Part shown: positions 1 to 5,218 of the stretch, in pieces | Layout of the letters: the number at the start of each line of letters is the position of its first letter | Numbering within the stretch: the first letter of the stretch is position 1 | Assembly: GCA_019509895.1 (NCBI GenBank) | Contig: JAEKLK010000315.1 | Coordinates: 1-5,218, forward strand | From: Betaproteobacteria bacterium | GTDB taxonomy: Bacteria > Pseudomonadota > Gammaproteobacteria > Burkholderiales > SG8-39 | DNA length: 5,218 bases | Reading direction: 5' to 3' | Notes under the pieces: model-generated | What the model was told of the DNA's origin: nothing | Database searches by the model: none | Seen by the model: only the letters and a program-made list of their open reading frames with translations | Made by a program: the position numbers and the translations under genes

Positions 1-37
1 AACGGACGTCGACATGAGTTAATATCCGACCCCTTCT

Positions 38-223
38 ATGACGGAAAATCAAGTGCAGTACAAGACGTGGATGTGCCTGATCTGCGGGTTCGTCTACGAT
101 GAAGCAGCTGGATTGCCCGACTAGGGCCTCGCCGCGGGCACGCGCTGGGAGGATGTGCCGATGAACTGGACGTGTCCGGAATGCGGCGCGCGCAAGGAAG
201 ACTTCGAAATGGTGGAGATCTGA
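38..223 (+). pseudogene. rubA: Rubredoxin, interrupted by an in-frame amber codon
   Basis: Rubredoxins are small electron carriers that hold one iron in four cysteines. Read from ATG 38, the frame gives 28 residues, a TAG at 122-124, then 32 more residues to TGA 221-223. The first half carries C13 and C16 (CLIC, then GFVYDEAAG). The second half carries the typical GTRWEDVP stretch and C46 and C49 (CPEC), ending DFEMVEI. The 33-residue distance between the cysteine pairs equals that of classical rubredoxins, so nothing is inserted or deleted; only one codon, in the variable loop after L-P-D, has become a stop. GAG, CAG or AAG would each need one base change. A product ending at TAG has half the iron site and cannot work. 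It may be a recent pseudogene, a base-call error, or, less likely, a recoded amber. No clear Shine-Dalgarno precedes the ATG. Identity is certain; functional state is not. Confidence 0.88.
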
Positions 224-228
224 TACTG

Positions 229-234
229 TAAAAT
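229..234 (+). promoter_or_regulatory. Candidate -10 box (TAAAAT) ahead of yqgE
   Basis: TAAAAT matches the sigma-70 -10 consensus at five of six bases and lies in the only real gap between the rubredoxin frame and the operon. It would start a transcript about 8-10 bases before the yqgE ATG. No convincing -35 box is seen 16-18 bases upstream, where the DNA is the end of the rubredoxin frame. It could give yqgE and the genes behind it their own promoter, but the match is weak. Confidence 0.25.
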
Positions 235-235
235 G

Positions 236-248
236 CGCCGCATCGGCG
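236..248 (+). promoter_or_regulatory. Small perfect hairpin directly before the yqgE start
   Basis: CGCCG, loop CAT, then CGGCG form a perfect five-pair GC stem ending one base before the yqgE ATG. It occupies the place where a Shine-Dalgarno would be expected, and none is visible. It could hinder or tune initiation, or be chance in GC-rich DNA. It is too short, and lacks a T-tract, to be a terminator. Confidence 0.25.
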
Positions 249-249
249 A

Positions 250-810
250 ATGTCCTCGATCAACCTGACTCATCATTTCCTGATCGCCATGCCGAACATG
301 GCCGATCCGTACTTCTCGAGGACGCTCACTTACATCTGCGAGCACAACGATCAGGGCGCGCTCGGCCTCGTGGTGAACCGCCCGATCGAAATGACGCTTT
401 CGGCGCTGCTCGAGCGCCTCTCGCTGCCGATCTCCGACGCGGCGATTTCCGGCGCGCCGATCTACTTCGGCGGCCCGGTGCAGACCGACCGCGGCTTCGT
501 GCTGCACGAGCCGGTCGGCAACTGGCAGGCAACGCTCGCCGTGCGCCAGGCGATCGGCCTGACGACGTCGAAGGACATCCTCGAAGCCGTCGGACGCGGC
601 GAAGGCCCGAAGCGCATGCTGGTTACGCTCGGCTACGCCGGCTGGTCTCCGGGACAGCTCGAGCAGGAGCTGTCGCAGAACGCCTGGCTGACCGTCGAGG
701 CGAAAGACGCCATCCTCTTCGACATTCCGGCCGAAGAGCGCCTGCCCAAGGCGATGCAATTGCTCGGCCTCGATTACGCGCGGCTGCAGGACGCGGCGGG
801 ACATGCCTGA
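250..810 (+). CDS. yqgE: YqgE/AlgH family protein (UPF0301)
   Basis: This is a 186-residue member of the YqgE/AlgH family, whose biochemical role is not settled; the Pseudomonas name AlgH comes from a proposed link to alginate regulation. The family signature is complete. An N-terminal HHFLIAMPNMADPYFSRTL segment (about residues 8-26) is followed by GALGLVVNRP (36-45), GGPVQTDRGFVLHEP (74-88) and a C-terminal GYAGWSPGQLEQEL block (128-141). Length is normal. ATG 250 is the only possible start, because an in-frame TAA lies at 229-231 and the family begins just before this N-terminal motif. There is no signal peptide or membrane segment, so the protein should be cytoplasmic. Its end overlaps ruvX by eight bases, the usual arrangement for this conserved pair. 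Confidence 0.95.
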   Translation: MSSINLTHHFLIAMPNMADPYFSRTLTYICEHNDQGALGLVVNRPIEMTLSALLERLSLPISDAAISGAPIYFGGPVQTDRGFVLHEPVGNWQATLAVRQAIGLTTSKDILEAVGRGEGPKRMLVTLGYAGWSPGQLEQELSQNAWLTVEAKDAILFDIPAEERLPKAMQLLGLDYARLQDAAGHA

Positions 811-1222
811 CGGGCCCGAGCGCCAAGCGCGAGCGAAGAATTCCCGTACCGTCCTCGCCTTTGACTTCGGTGTAAAGCGTATTGGAGTGGCGGTCGGCGA
901 GCCGGAGCTCGGCACGGCGCATCCGCTTGCGCCGATCAGTGCGCCCGGTTTCGATGCCATTGGCAAGCTGGTCGCCGAATGGCGGCCCGCCCAGCTGGTG
1001 ATCGGCCTGCCGATCGCAGCCAACGGCGAGCACCCGCTCGCGAGGCGCGTCGAGCGCTTTGCGCGCCAGCTCGAAGGGCGTTTCCACATTCCGGTCGCTC
1101 GCGTGGACGAGCGCTTCAGCTCGGTGGAAGCCGAGAGCCGCCTGCGCGGCATGAAGCGAACGAGCATCGACTCGGTCGCCGCGCAACTCCTATTGCAGCA
1201 GTACTTTGATGAAGCTGCCTGA
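803..1222 (+). CDS. ruvX: YqgF/RuvX, RNase H-fold putative Holliday junction resolvase
   Basis: This 139-residue protein belongs to the YqgF/RuvX family. Members have the RNase H fold of RuvC and have been linked both to Holliday junction resolution and to maturation of the 5' end of 16S rRNA; which applies here cannot be read from sequence. The expected acidic sites are present: D21 in LAFDFGVKRIGVAVG (18-32), the VIGLP strand (66-70), DERFSS with D102 and E103 (102-107), and D123 in DSVAAQLLLQQYF (123-135). About 15 extra polar residues precede the first strand. ATG 803 lies inside the last codons of yqgE, with a GGCGGG stretch just upstream as a plausible ribosome site. The 3' end overlaps pyrR by 14 bases, implying translation coupled to both neighbours. 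Confidence 0.94.
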   Translation: MPDGPERQARAKNSRTVLAFDFGVKRIGVAVGEPELGTAHPLAPISAPGFDAIGKLVAEWRPAQLVIGLPIAANGEHPLARRVERFARQLEGRFHIPVARVDERFSSVEAESRLRGMKRTSIDSVAAQLLLQQYFDEAA

Positions 1223-1712
1223 CGCCGAGAAGCTATGCGAGAGCCTCGCCGCCGAGCTGCGGCCGAAGCTCACGTCGAAAACCGCGATGATCGGCCTCTA
1301 CACCGGCGGCGCCTGGCTCGCCGAGCGGCTGCACGGCCTGCTCGGCCTCAAGGAGCCGCTCGGCCTGATGGACATCGCCTTCTATCGCGATGATTATCAC
1401 GCGCAGGGCCTGCACCACGATCCCAAGCGCACGCGCATTCCCTTCGACGTCAACGGCCGCGAGCTGCTGCTGGTCGACGACGTGCTCTATACCGGCCGCA
1501 CCGTGCGCGCGGCGATGAACGAGCTCTTCGACTACGGTCGGCCGGCGAGCATCGCGCTCGTGGTGCTGGCCGATCGCGGCGGGCGGCAGCTCCCCATCGC
1601 CGCTCAATACTGCGGCGCGAAGCTCGACGTGCCGGCCGGCATGCGCCTTAGCCTGAAGCGCGAGGCGGACGGGCGGCTCGCGCTCGTGCTCGAGGCGCAC
1701 CGTGCAGCGTAA
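1209..1712 (+). CDS. pyrR: PyrR, pyrimidine regulator / uracil phosphoribosyltransferase homologue
   Basis: PyrR in Gram-positive bacteria binds pyr mRNA and UMP to attenuate the operon, and has some uracil phosphoribosyltransferase activity. This 167-residue copy has the PRPP-binding motif LLLVDDVLYTGRT (about residues 86-98), the RDD site (60-62) and the PyrR-specific LADRGGRQLPI block (120-130). By recalled alignment to Bacillus PyrR, positions tied to RNA binding differ: T18, R19, H22, R146 and K152 correspond to Glu, Ser, Ala, Ala and Ala, while R141 is kept. RNA attenuation is therefore doubtful. Also, the gene begins inside ruvX, leaving no room for a leader. I chose ATG 1209; a TTG just before it (1206) would add one residue. 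The gene sits directly before pyrB, as in Pseudomonas. Its identity is secure, its mode of action is not. Confidence 0.94.
   Translation: MKLPDAEKLCESLAAELRPKLTSKTAMIGLYTGGAWLAERLHGLLGLKEPLGLMDIAFYRDDYHAQGLHHDPKRTRIPFDVNGRELLLVDDVLYTGRTVRAAMNELFDYGRPASIALVVLADRGGRQLPIAAQYCGAKLDVPAGMRLSLKREADGRLALVLEAHRAA
1692..1695 (+). promoter_or_regulatory. Shine-Dalgarno supporting the GTG start of pyrB
   Basis: GAGG lies inside the pyrR coding end, six bases before GTG 1702. The spacing is suitable, and it is one of the few recognisable ribosome sites in this packed operon. It supports GTG rather than a later codon as the start. Confidence 0.5.
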
Positions 1713-2649
1713 TCCGCAGCTCAACGAAAAAGGCGAGCTGCAGCATCTGCTCTCGATCGAAGGCCTGCCACGCGAGATCCTGATGCAGATCCTGCGTACC
1801 GCGGAATCGTTCGTCGGCGTGACCGAGCGCGAAGTGAAGAAGGTACCGCTGCTGCGCGGCAAGAGCGTCTTCAATCTCTTCTTCGAGCCCTCCACCCGCA
1901 CGCGCACGACCTTCGAGATCGCCGCGAAGCGCCTGTCTGCAGACGTGATCAACCTGAACATCGCGGTGTCGTCGCAGACGAAGGGCGAGTCGCTGCTCGA
2001 CACGGTGGCCAATCTGTCGGCCATGCAGGCGGACATCTTTGTCGTGCGCCATGCCTCCTCCGGCGCGCCGTTTCTCATCGCCAGCCATGTCAAGCCGCAC
2101 GAGCACGTGGTGAACGCGGGCGACGGCCGGCATGCGCATCCGACCCAGGGCCTGCTCGATCTCTACACCATCCGCCACTACAAGCAGGACTTCTCGCGCC
2201 TGACCGTCGCCATCATCGGTGACGTGCTTCACTCGCGCGTCGCGCGCTCGCTGATCCATGGCCTGACCACGCTCGGTACGCCGGAAGTGCGGGTCATCGC
2301 GCCGCAGACGCTGCTGCCCGCGGGCGTGGAGGCGCTCGGGGTCAAGGTGTTCCACGACATGCGCGAAGGCCTGCGCGATTGCGATGCGATCGTGATGCTC
2401 CGGCTGCAGAGCGAGCGCATGAAAGGCGCGCTCCTGCCCTCGGCGCAGGAATATTTCAAGAACTACGGCCTCACGAGCGAGAAGCTGGCGCTCGCGAAGT
2501 CCGACGCGATCGTCATGCATCCCGGCCCGATGAACCGCGGCGTGGAAATCGACTCCTCGGTCGCCGACGGCCCGCATTCGGTGATCCTGCCGCAGGTGAC
2601 TTTCGGCATCGCGGTGCGCATGGCCGTCATGAGCATGGTCGCCGGCTAG
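1702..2649 (+). CDS. pyrB: Aspartate carbamoyltransferase catalytic chain (EC 2.1.3.2)
   Basis: PyrB joins carbamoyl phosphate and L-aspartate to N-carbamoyl-L-aspartate, the first committed step of UMP synthesis in the cytoplasm. The 315-residue chain is full length. The carbamoyl-phosphate site FFEPSTRTRTTFE covers residues 60-72. The catalytic 80s-loop lysine is K94 in TKGESLLDT, followed by HPTQGLLDLYT (146-156), GDVLHSRVARS (173-183), the aspartate-binding RLQ (234-236) and HPGPMNRGVEI (273-283). All expected active-site residues are present. The start is GTG 1702, overlapping pyrR by 11 bases, with GAGG six bases upstream; the N-terminus RNPQLNEKGELQHLL is family-typical. The stop is TAG 2647-2649, and pyrC' starts on the next base in the same frame. 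With a degenerate dihydroorotase beside it and no pyrI in view, it should belong to the Pseudomonas-type dodecameric enzyme. Confidence 0.97.
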   Translation: MQRNPQLNEKGELQHLLSIEGLPREILMQILRTAESFVGVTEREVKKVPLLRGKSVFNLFFEPSTRTRTTFEIAAKRLSADVINLNIAVSSQTKGESLLDTVANLSAMQADIFVVRHASSGAPFLIASHVKPHEHVVNAGDGRHAHPTQGLLDLYTIRHYKQDFSRLTVAIIGDVLHSRVARSLIHGLTTLGTPEVRVIAPQTLLPAGVEALGVKVFHDMREGLRDCDAIVMLRLQSERMKGALLPSAQEYFKNYGLTSEKLALAKSDAIVMHPGPMNRGVEIDSSVADGPHSVILPQVTFGIAVRMAVMSMVAG

Positions 2650-3909
2650 ATGCGTCTAGCCATCAGGAACGCGCGCCTCATCGATCCCGCGACCGGCCGC
2701 GACGGCGCTGGCGATCTCTACATCGCCGATGGCAAGATCAGCGCCGAAGCGGGGCGTGTCGATCGCACCATCGACGCCAAAGGGCTGGTGGTCTGCCCCG
2801 GATTCGTCGATATCGCCGCGCGGTTGCGCGAGCCCGGCTTCGAATACAAGGCGACGCTCGAGTCCGAGATGGAGGCGGCCGTCGCCGGTGGCGTGACCAG
2901 CCTCGCGTGCCCGCCGGATACCGATCCGCCGCTCGACGAGCCCGGGCTGGTCGACATGCTGCGCCGGCGCGCCAAGGCGCTTTCCCGCGCGCGCGTCTAT
3001 CCGATCGGCGCGCTGACAGTGAAGCTCGAAGGCGAGCGGCTGACGGAGATGGCGCAGCTCGCCGAAGCGGGCTGCGTCGCCTTTTCCCAGGCCAACGCGC
3101 CGATCGCCGACACGCAGGTGCTCTGGCGCGCATTGCAGTATGCCGCGACGTTCGGCTTTCGCGTCTGGCTGCGCCCCGAGGACGCATGGCTGCGCAAAGG
3201 CGGCGTGGCGCACGATGGCGAGGTCGCCACGCGTCTCGGGCTGCCGGGGATCCCGTCCTTCGCCGAGACCATCGCGCTCGCTTCAGCGCTCGAGCTGGTG
3301 CGCGCGACGGGCGCCCGGGTGCACTTCTGCCGTCTCTCCACCGCGGGCGCAGTCGGAATGATCCGCGTCGCCAAGCGCGAAGGCCTTGCCGTCACCTGCG
3401 ATGTCGCCATCCACCACCTGCATCTCTGCGAGCTCGATCTCGGCTACTTCGACTCCAACTGCCGCCTCGATCCGCCACTGCGCAGCCAGCGCGATCGCGA
3501 CGCGCTGGCGCGTGGCTTGGAGGAGGGAGTGATCGACTGCGTCTGCTCCGACCACACGCCGGTCGACGACGATGGCAAGCATCTGCCGTTCGCCGAGGCG
3601 GAACCCGGCGCGACGGGACTCGAGCTGCTGCTGCCGCTCACGCTGAAATGGGGTGAAGCGCGCAAGCTGCCGCTTGCAAAGTCGCTCGCGCGCATCACCT
3701 CGAGCGCCGCGGAAGTGCTCGGCGTAACGACCGGGCGGCTGGCGCCCGGGGCGCCTGCGGATGTAACGGTCTTCGACCCGAACGCGACCTTTCGGGTTTC
3801 GCCGCAAACGCTGCGCAGCCAGGGCAAGCACACGCCTTTCACCGGCTACGAGCTCGCCGGGCGCGTGCGCTACACGATCGTCGACGGCAACGTGGTGTAC
3901 GAAGGATGA
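2650..3909 (+). CDS. pyrC: PyrC', inactive dihydroorotase-like subunit of aspartate transcarbamoylase
   Basis: This 419-residue protein has the type I dihydroorotase fold but has lost most of its metal site. The usual D-x-H-x-H-x-R-E-P-G reads D54-I-A-A-R-L-R-E-P-G, so both histidines are gone (A56, R58). The FSDDG aspartate region reads FSQAN (145-149). The histidine of HVST is R228 in CRLST. The later histidine (H255 in IHHLHL) and D301 in SDHTP remain. Hydrolysis of dihydroorotate is therefore not expected. In Pseudomonas a comparable pyrC' product is needed to assemble and stabilise the PyrB enzyme; the immediate linkage here supports the same role. ATG 2650 follows the pyrB stop without a gap, so it is probably translated by reinitiation. 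An active dihydroorotase should lie elsewhere. The C-terminus has the amidohydrolase pattern APGAPADVTVFDP (365-377). Confidence 0.93.
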   Translation: MRLAIRNARLIDPATGRDGAGDLYIADGKISAEAGRVDRTIDAKGLVVCPGFVDIAARLREPGFEYKATLESEMEAAVAGGVTSLACPPDTDPPLDEPGLVDMLRRRAKALSRARVYPIGALTVKLEGERLTEMAQLAEAGCVAFSQANAPIADTQVLWRALQYAATFGFRVWLRPEDAWLRKGGVAHDGEVATRLGLPGIPSFAETIALASALELVRATGARVHFCRLSTAGAVGMIRVAKREGLAVTCDVAIHHLHLCELDLGYFDSNCRLDPPLRSQRDRDALARGLEEGVIDCVCSDHTPVDDDGKHLPFAEAEPGATGLELLLPLTLKWGEARKLPLAKSLARITSSAAEVLGVTTGRLAPGAPADVTVFDPNATFRVSPQTLRSQGKHTPFTGYELAGRVRYTIVDGNVVYEG

Positions 3910-4442
3910 GCTGGCGCGCCGCGGTCGTAGGAGCGGCGCTTCTTGCGGCGTGCGGCTCGGCGCCCAACAAGGGTGGCTATTACAAGGACGACGGCCCGGG
4001 CGCCAGTCCGCCGTCCAACCTGTCCGCGCTTCCGGACGCGGCGCCGAAGAGTGAGCCGCTGCATCGCTTTGCCAACCGGCCTTATGAAGTGTTCGGCAAG
4101 AAATACGTGCCGCTCGCCAAGGTACAGCCGTTCCACCAGCGCGGCGTCGCGAGCTGGTACGGCAAGCGCTTTCACGGGCAGAAAACCGCGAGTGGCGAGC
4201 CTTATGACATGTACGCCATGACGGCGGCGCATCCGATCCTGCCGATCCCGAGCTATGCGCGCGTCACCAGTGTGCGCACCGGCAAGCAGGTCATCGTGCG
4301 CATCAACGATCGCGGACCGTTTCACTCGGGCCGCATCATCGATCTTTCGTACGCCGCCGCGAATCGTCTCGGTTTCATCGGCACGGGCAGCGGCGAAGTT
4401 GACGTCGAAGCGATCGTGCCGGGCTCGCGCGCCAGCTTATAA
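3906..4442 (+). CDS. rlpA: RlpA-like lipoprotein, septal-ring lytic transglycosylase family, no SPOR domain
   Basis: RlpA proteins are outer-membrane lipoproteins; the Pseudomonas enzyme is a lytic transglycosylase acting on peptidoglycan strands without stem peptides. This 178-residue protein has a short signal with lipobox LAAC (lipidated C16). A polar Pro/Ala-rich linker and the RlpA-typical PYEVFGKKYVPL (59-70) follow, then a double-psi beta-barrel with GVASWYG (80-86), TASGE (94-98), TAAH (106-109), VRINDRGPF (131-139) and RIIDLS (143-148). The conserved Glu, His and Asp of the active cleft are present. It stops right after the barrel: the C-terminal SPOR domain that directs E. coli and Pseudomonas RlpA to denuded septal glycan is absent, and no room for a remnant exists before dacA. 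ATG 3906 overlaps the pyrC' stop as ATGA, so translation is coupled to a pyrimidine gene. Confidence 0.93.
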   Translation: MSWRAAVVGAALLAACGSAPNKGGYYKDDGPGASPPSNLSALPDAAPKSEPLHRFANRPYEVFGKKYVPLAKVQPFHQRGVASWYGKRFHGQKTASGEPYDMYAMTAAHPILPIPSYARVTSVRTGKQVIVRINDRGPFHSGRIIDLSYAAANRLGFIGTGSGEVDVEAIVPGSRASL

Positions 4443-4443
4443 T
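4438..4443 (+). promoter_or_regulatory. Candidate -10 box (TATAAT) for dacA
   Basis: A perfect TATAAT overlaps the rlpA TAA stop and is followed by CCGCGCC. It lies 22 bases before the dacA ATG, so a transcript from it would have a leader of about 15 bases. The 16-18 base spacing points to CGTGCC or neighbouring registers, which are poor -35 boxes; a TTGACG at 4399-4404 is too far away (33 bases). It could be a weak or activator-dependent promoter uncoupling dacA from the operon. Confidence 0.4.
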
Positions 4444-4465
4444 CCGCGCCTTTTCCGGCTTGCTC

Positions 4466-5218
4466 ATGCTGCGCCTCGTTTGGTTTCTTGCGCTCTTCCT
4501 TGGTACTGCTGCTCACGCGGCTGCACCACCGCCGCCGCCGATCGTCGCGCGCTCATGGCTGGTCGGCGACCTCACCAGTGGTCAGGTGCTGGTCGCCGAG
4601 AAGGCCGACGAGCGCATGGAGCCCGCGTCGCTCACGAAGATGATGGCCGCCTACCTGGTGTTCGGCGCGCTGCGTGACAAGAAGCTCACGCTCGAGCAGA
4701 CCGTGCCTGTCTCGACGCACGCCTGGCGGGCGCCGGGCTCGCGCATGTTCATCGAGCCGCGCAAGCCGGTGACGGTCGATGAGCTGATCAAGGGCATGGA
4801 GATACAGTCGGGTAACGACGCCACCATCGCGCTTGCCGAGGCGGTCGCGGGCAACGAAGAAGTATTCGTCCAGCTGATGAACCGCGAGGCCGAGCGGCTC
4901 GGCCTGAAGAACACCCACTTCATGAATTCCACCGGGCTTCCGGATGCGCAGCACTACAGCACGGCACACGACCTGTATTTGCTCGCTGCGGCGCTGATCC
5001 GCGATTTTCCGGACGACTACGCGCGCTATTACGCCATCAAGGAGTTTCGCTACAACAACATCACGCAGCCGAACCGCAATCGCCTGCTGTGGCTCGATCC
5101 GAGCGTCGATGGCGTCAAGACCGGCCACACCGAAGCGGCCGGCTATTGCCTGATCGCCTCGTCCAAGCGCGGTCCGCGGCGCTTGCTCTCGGTGCTGCTC
5201 GGCGCCACGTCCGAAAAC
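4466..5218 (+). CDS. dacA: D-alanyl-D-alanine carboxypeptidase (PBP5/6 family), 3' end outside window
   Basis: Enzymes of this family remove the terminal D-alanine from peptidoglycan pentapeptides in the periplasm and are penicillin-binding proteins. The visible 251 residues start with a Sec signal peptide: hydrophobic WFLALFLGTA with likely cleavage after A16-H-A18, then a run of five prolines. The three catalytic motifs are all present and properly spaced: S55-L-T-K58, S115-G-N117 and K218-T-G220. MEIQSGNDAT (111-120) and FMNSTGLPD (152-160) are typical of the S11 family. The frame is open to the last base, so the end of the transpeptidase-like domain, the C-terminal beta domain and the membrane-anchoring helix are not seen. 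ATG 4466 is chosen because it gives a normal signal peptide; no good Shine-Dalgarno is visible. It follows rlpA by 23 bases, a pairing common near rodA in proteobacteria. Confidence 0.95.
   Translation, partial: MLRLVWFLALFLGTAAHAAAPPPPPIVARSWLVGDLTSGQVLVAEKADERMEPASLTKMMAAYLVFGALRDKKLTLEQTVPVSTHAWRAPGSRMFIEPRKPVTVDELIKGMEIQSGNDATIALAEAVAGNEEVFVQLMNREAERLGLKNTHFMNSTGLPDAQHYSTAHDLYLLAAALIRDFPDDYARYYAIKEFRYNNITQPNRNRLLWLDPSVDGVKTGHTEAAGYCLIASSKRGPRRLLSVLLGATSEN

Noticed and set aside
2..22. Possible 3' end of an upstream gene (frame reading T-D-V-D-M-S then TAA)
   Set aside because: Only six codons are visible, so neither the frame nor an identity can be supported.
20..25. TAATAT as a -10 box before the rubredoxin frame
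   Set aside because: Only four of six bases match, and the matching -35 position falls mostly outside the window.
233..268. Eleven-codon upstream frame overlapping the yqgE start
   Set aside because: It has no ribosome site and no recognisable sequence; short ATG-started frames like this occur by chance.
121..1167. Long open frame of 348 codons on the minus strand
   Set aside because: It runs opposite yqgE and ruvX, both recognised families; its translation is Arg/Ala-rich with no recognisable motif, the usual antisense shadow in GC-rich DNA.
1233..2577. Two long minus-strand open frames opposite pyrR and pyrB
   Set aside because: They lie antisense to clearly conserved genes and encode low-complexity, His/Arg-rich sequence without family motifs.
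2379..3656. 425-codon plus-strand frame spanning the pyrB-pyrC' junction
   Set aside because: It is frame-shifted against both real genes, extremely Arg-rich, and shows no motif; both overlapped genes carry intact family signatures.
4399..4404. TTGACG as the -35 box for the TATAAT at 4438
   Set aside because: The spacer would be 33 bases, about twice the workable distance, and the hexamer lies within rlpA coding sequence.

Overview
The window is GC-rich, tightly packed, all-plus-strand chromosomal DNA. Gene order and protein sequences point to a proteobacterium, most likely a betaproteobacterium. The run rubredoxin - yqgE - ruvX(yqgF) - pyrR - pyrB - pyrC' is, from memory, the conserved order in beta- and gammaproteobacteria, including Pseudomonas. 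The aspartate carbamoyltransferase reads like betaproteobacterial homologues. No mobile element, tRNA, rRNA, CRISPR array or convincing terminator is visible.

Layout. Bases 38-223 encode a rubredoxin interrupted by one in-frame TAG at 122-124. After a 26-base gap come yqgE (250-810), ruvX (803-1222), pyrR (1209-1712), pyrB (1702-2649), a catalytically degenerate dihydroorotase pyrC' (2650-3909) and the lipoprotein gene rlpA (3906-4442). From yqgE to rlpA every junction overlaps or abuts: 8, 14, 11, 0 and 4 bases. A 23-base gap then leads to a D,D-carboxypeptidase gene of the dacA family (4466 to the window end), cut off after 251 codons. No gene-free stretch exceeds 40 bases.

How the genes work together. 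PyrB with PyrC' should form the Pseudomonas-type aspartate transcarbamoylase, in which an inactive dihydroorotase-like chain is a structural partner; here four metal-ligand positions of the dihydroorotase are replaced. A true dihydroorotase must therefore be encoded elsewhere. PyrR is a regulator or uracil phosphoribosyltransferase homologue, but it lacks several residues tied to RNA binding in Bacillus, and no leader precedes it. RlpA and DacA are peptidoglycan enzymes usually found beside rodA/mrdA. Here they directly follow the pyrimidine genes, with rlpA translationally coupled to pyrC'.

Points most worth a second look: the amber codon in an otherwise intact rubredoxin; the exact in-frame pyrB-TAG-ATG-pyrC' junction; the joining of the pyrimidine and cell-wall clusters; and an RlpA without a SPOR domain. 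I see no clearly new multi-gene system; most of the window is conserved housekeeping DNA.
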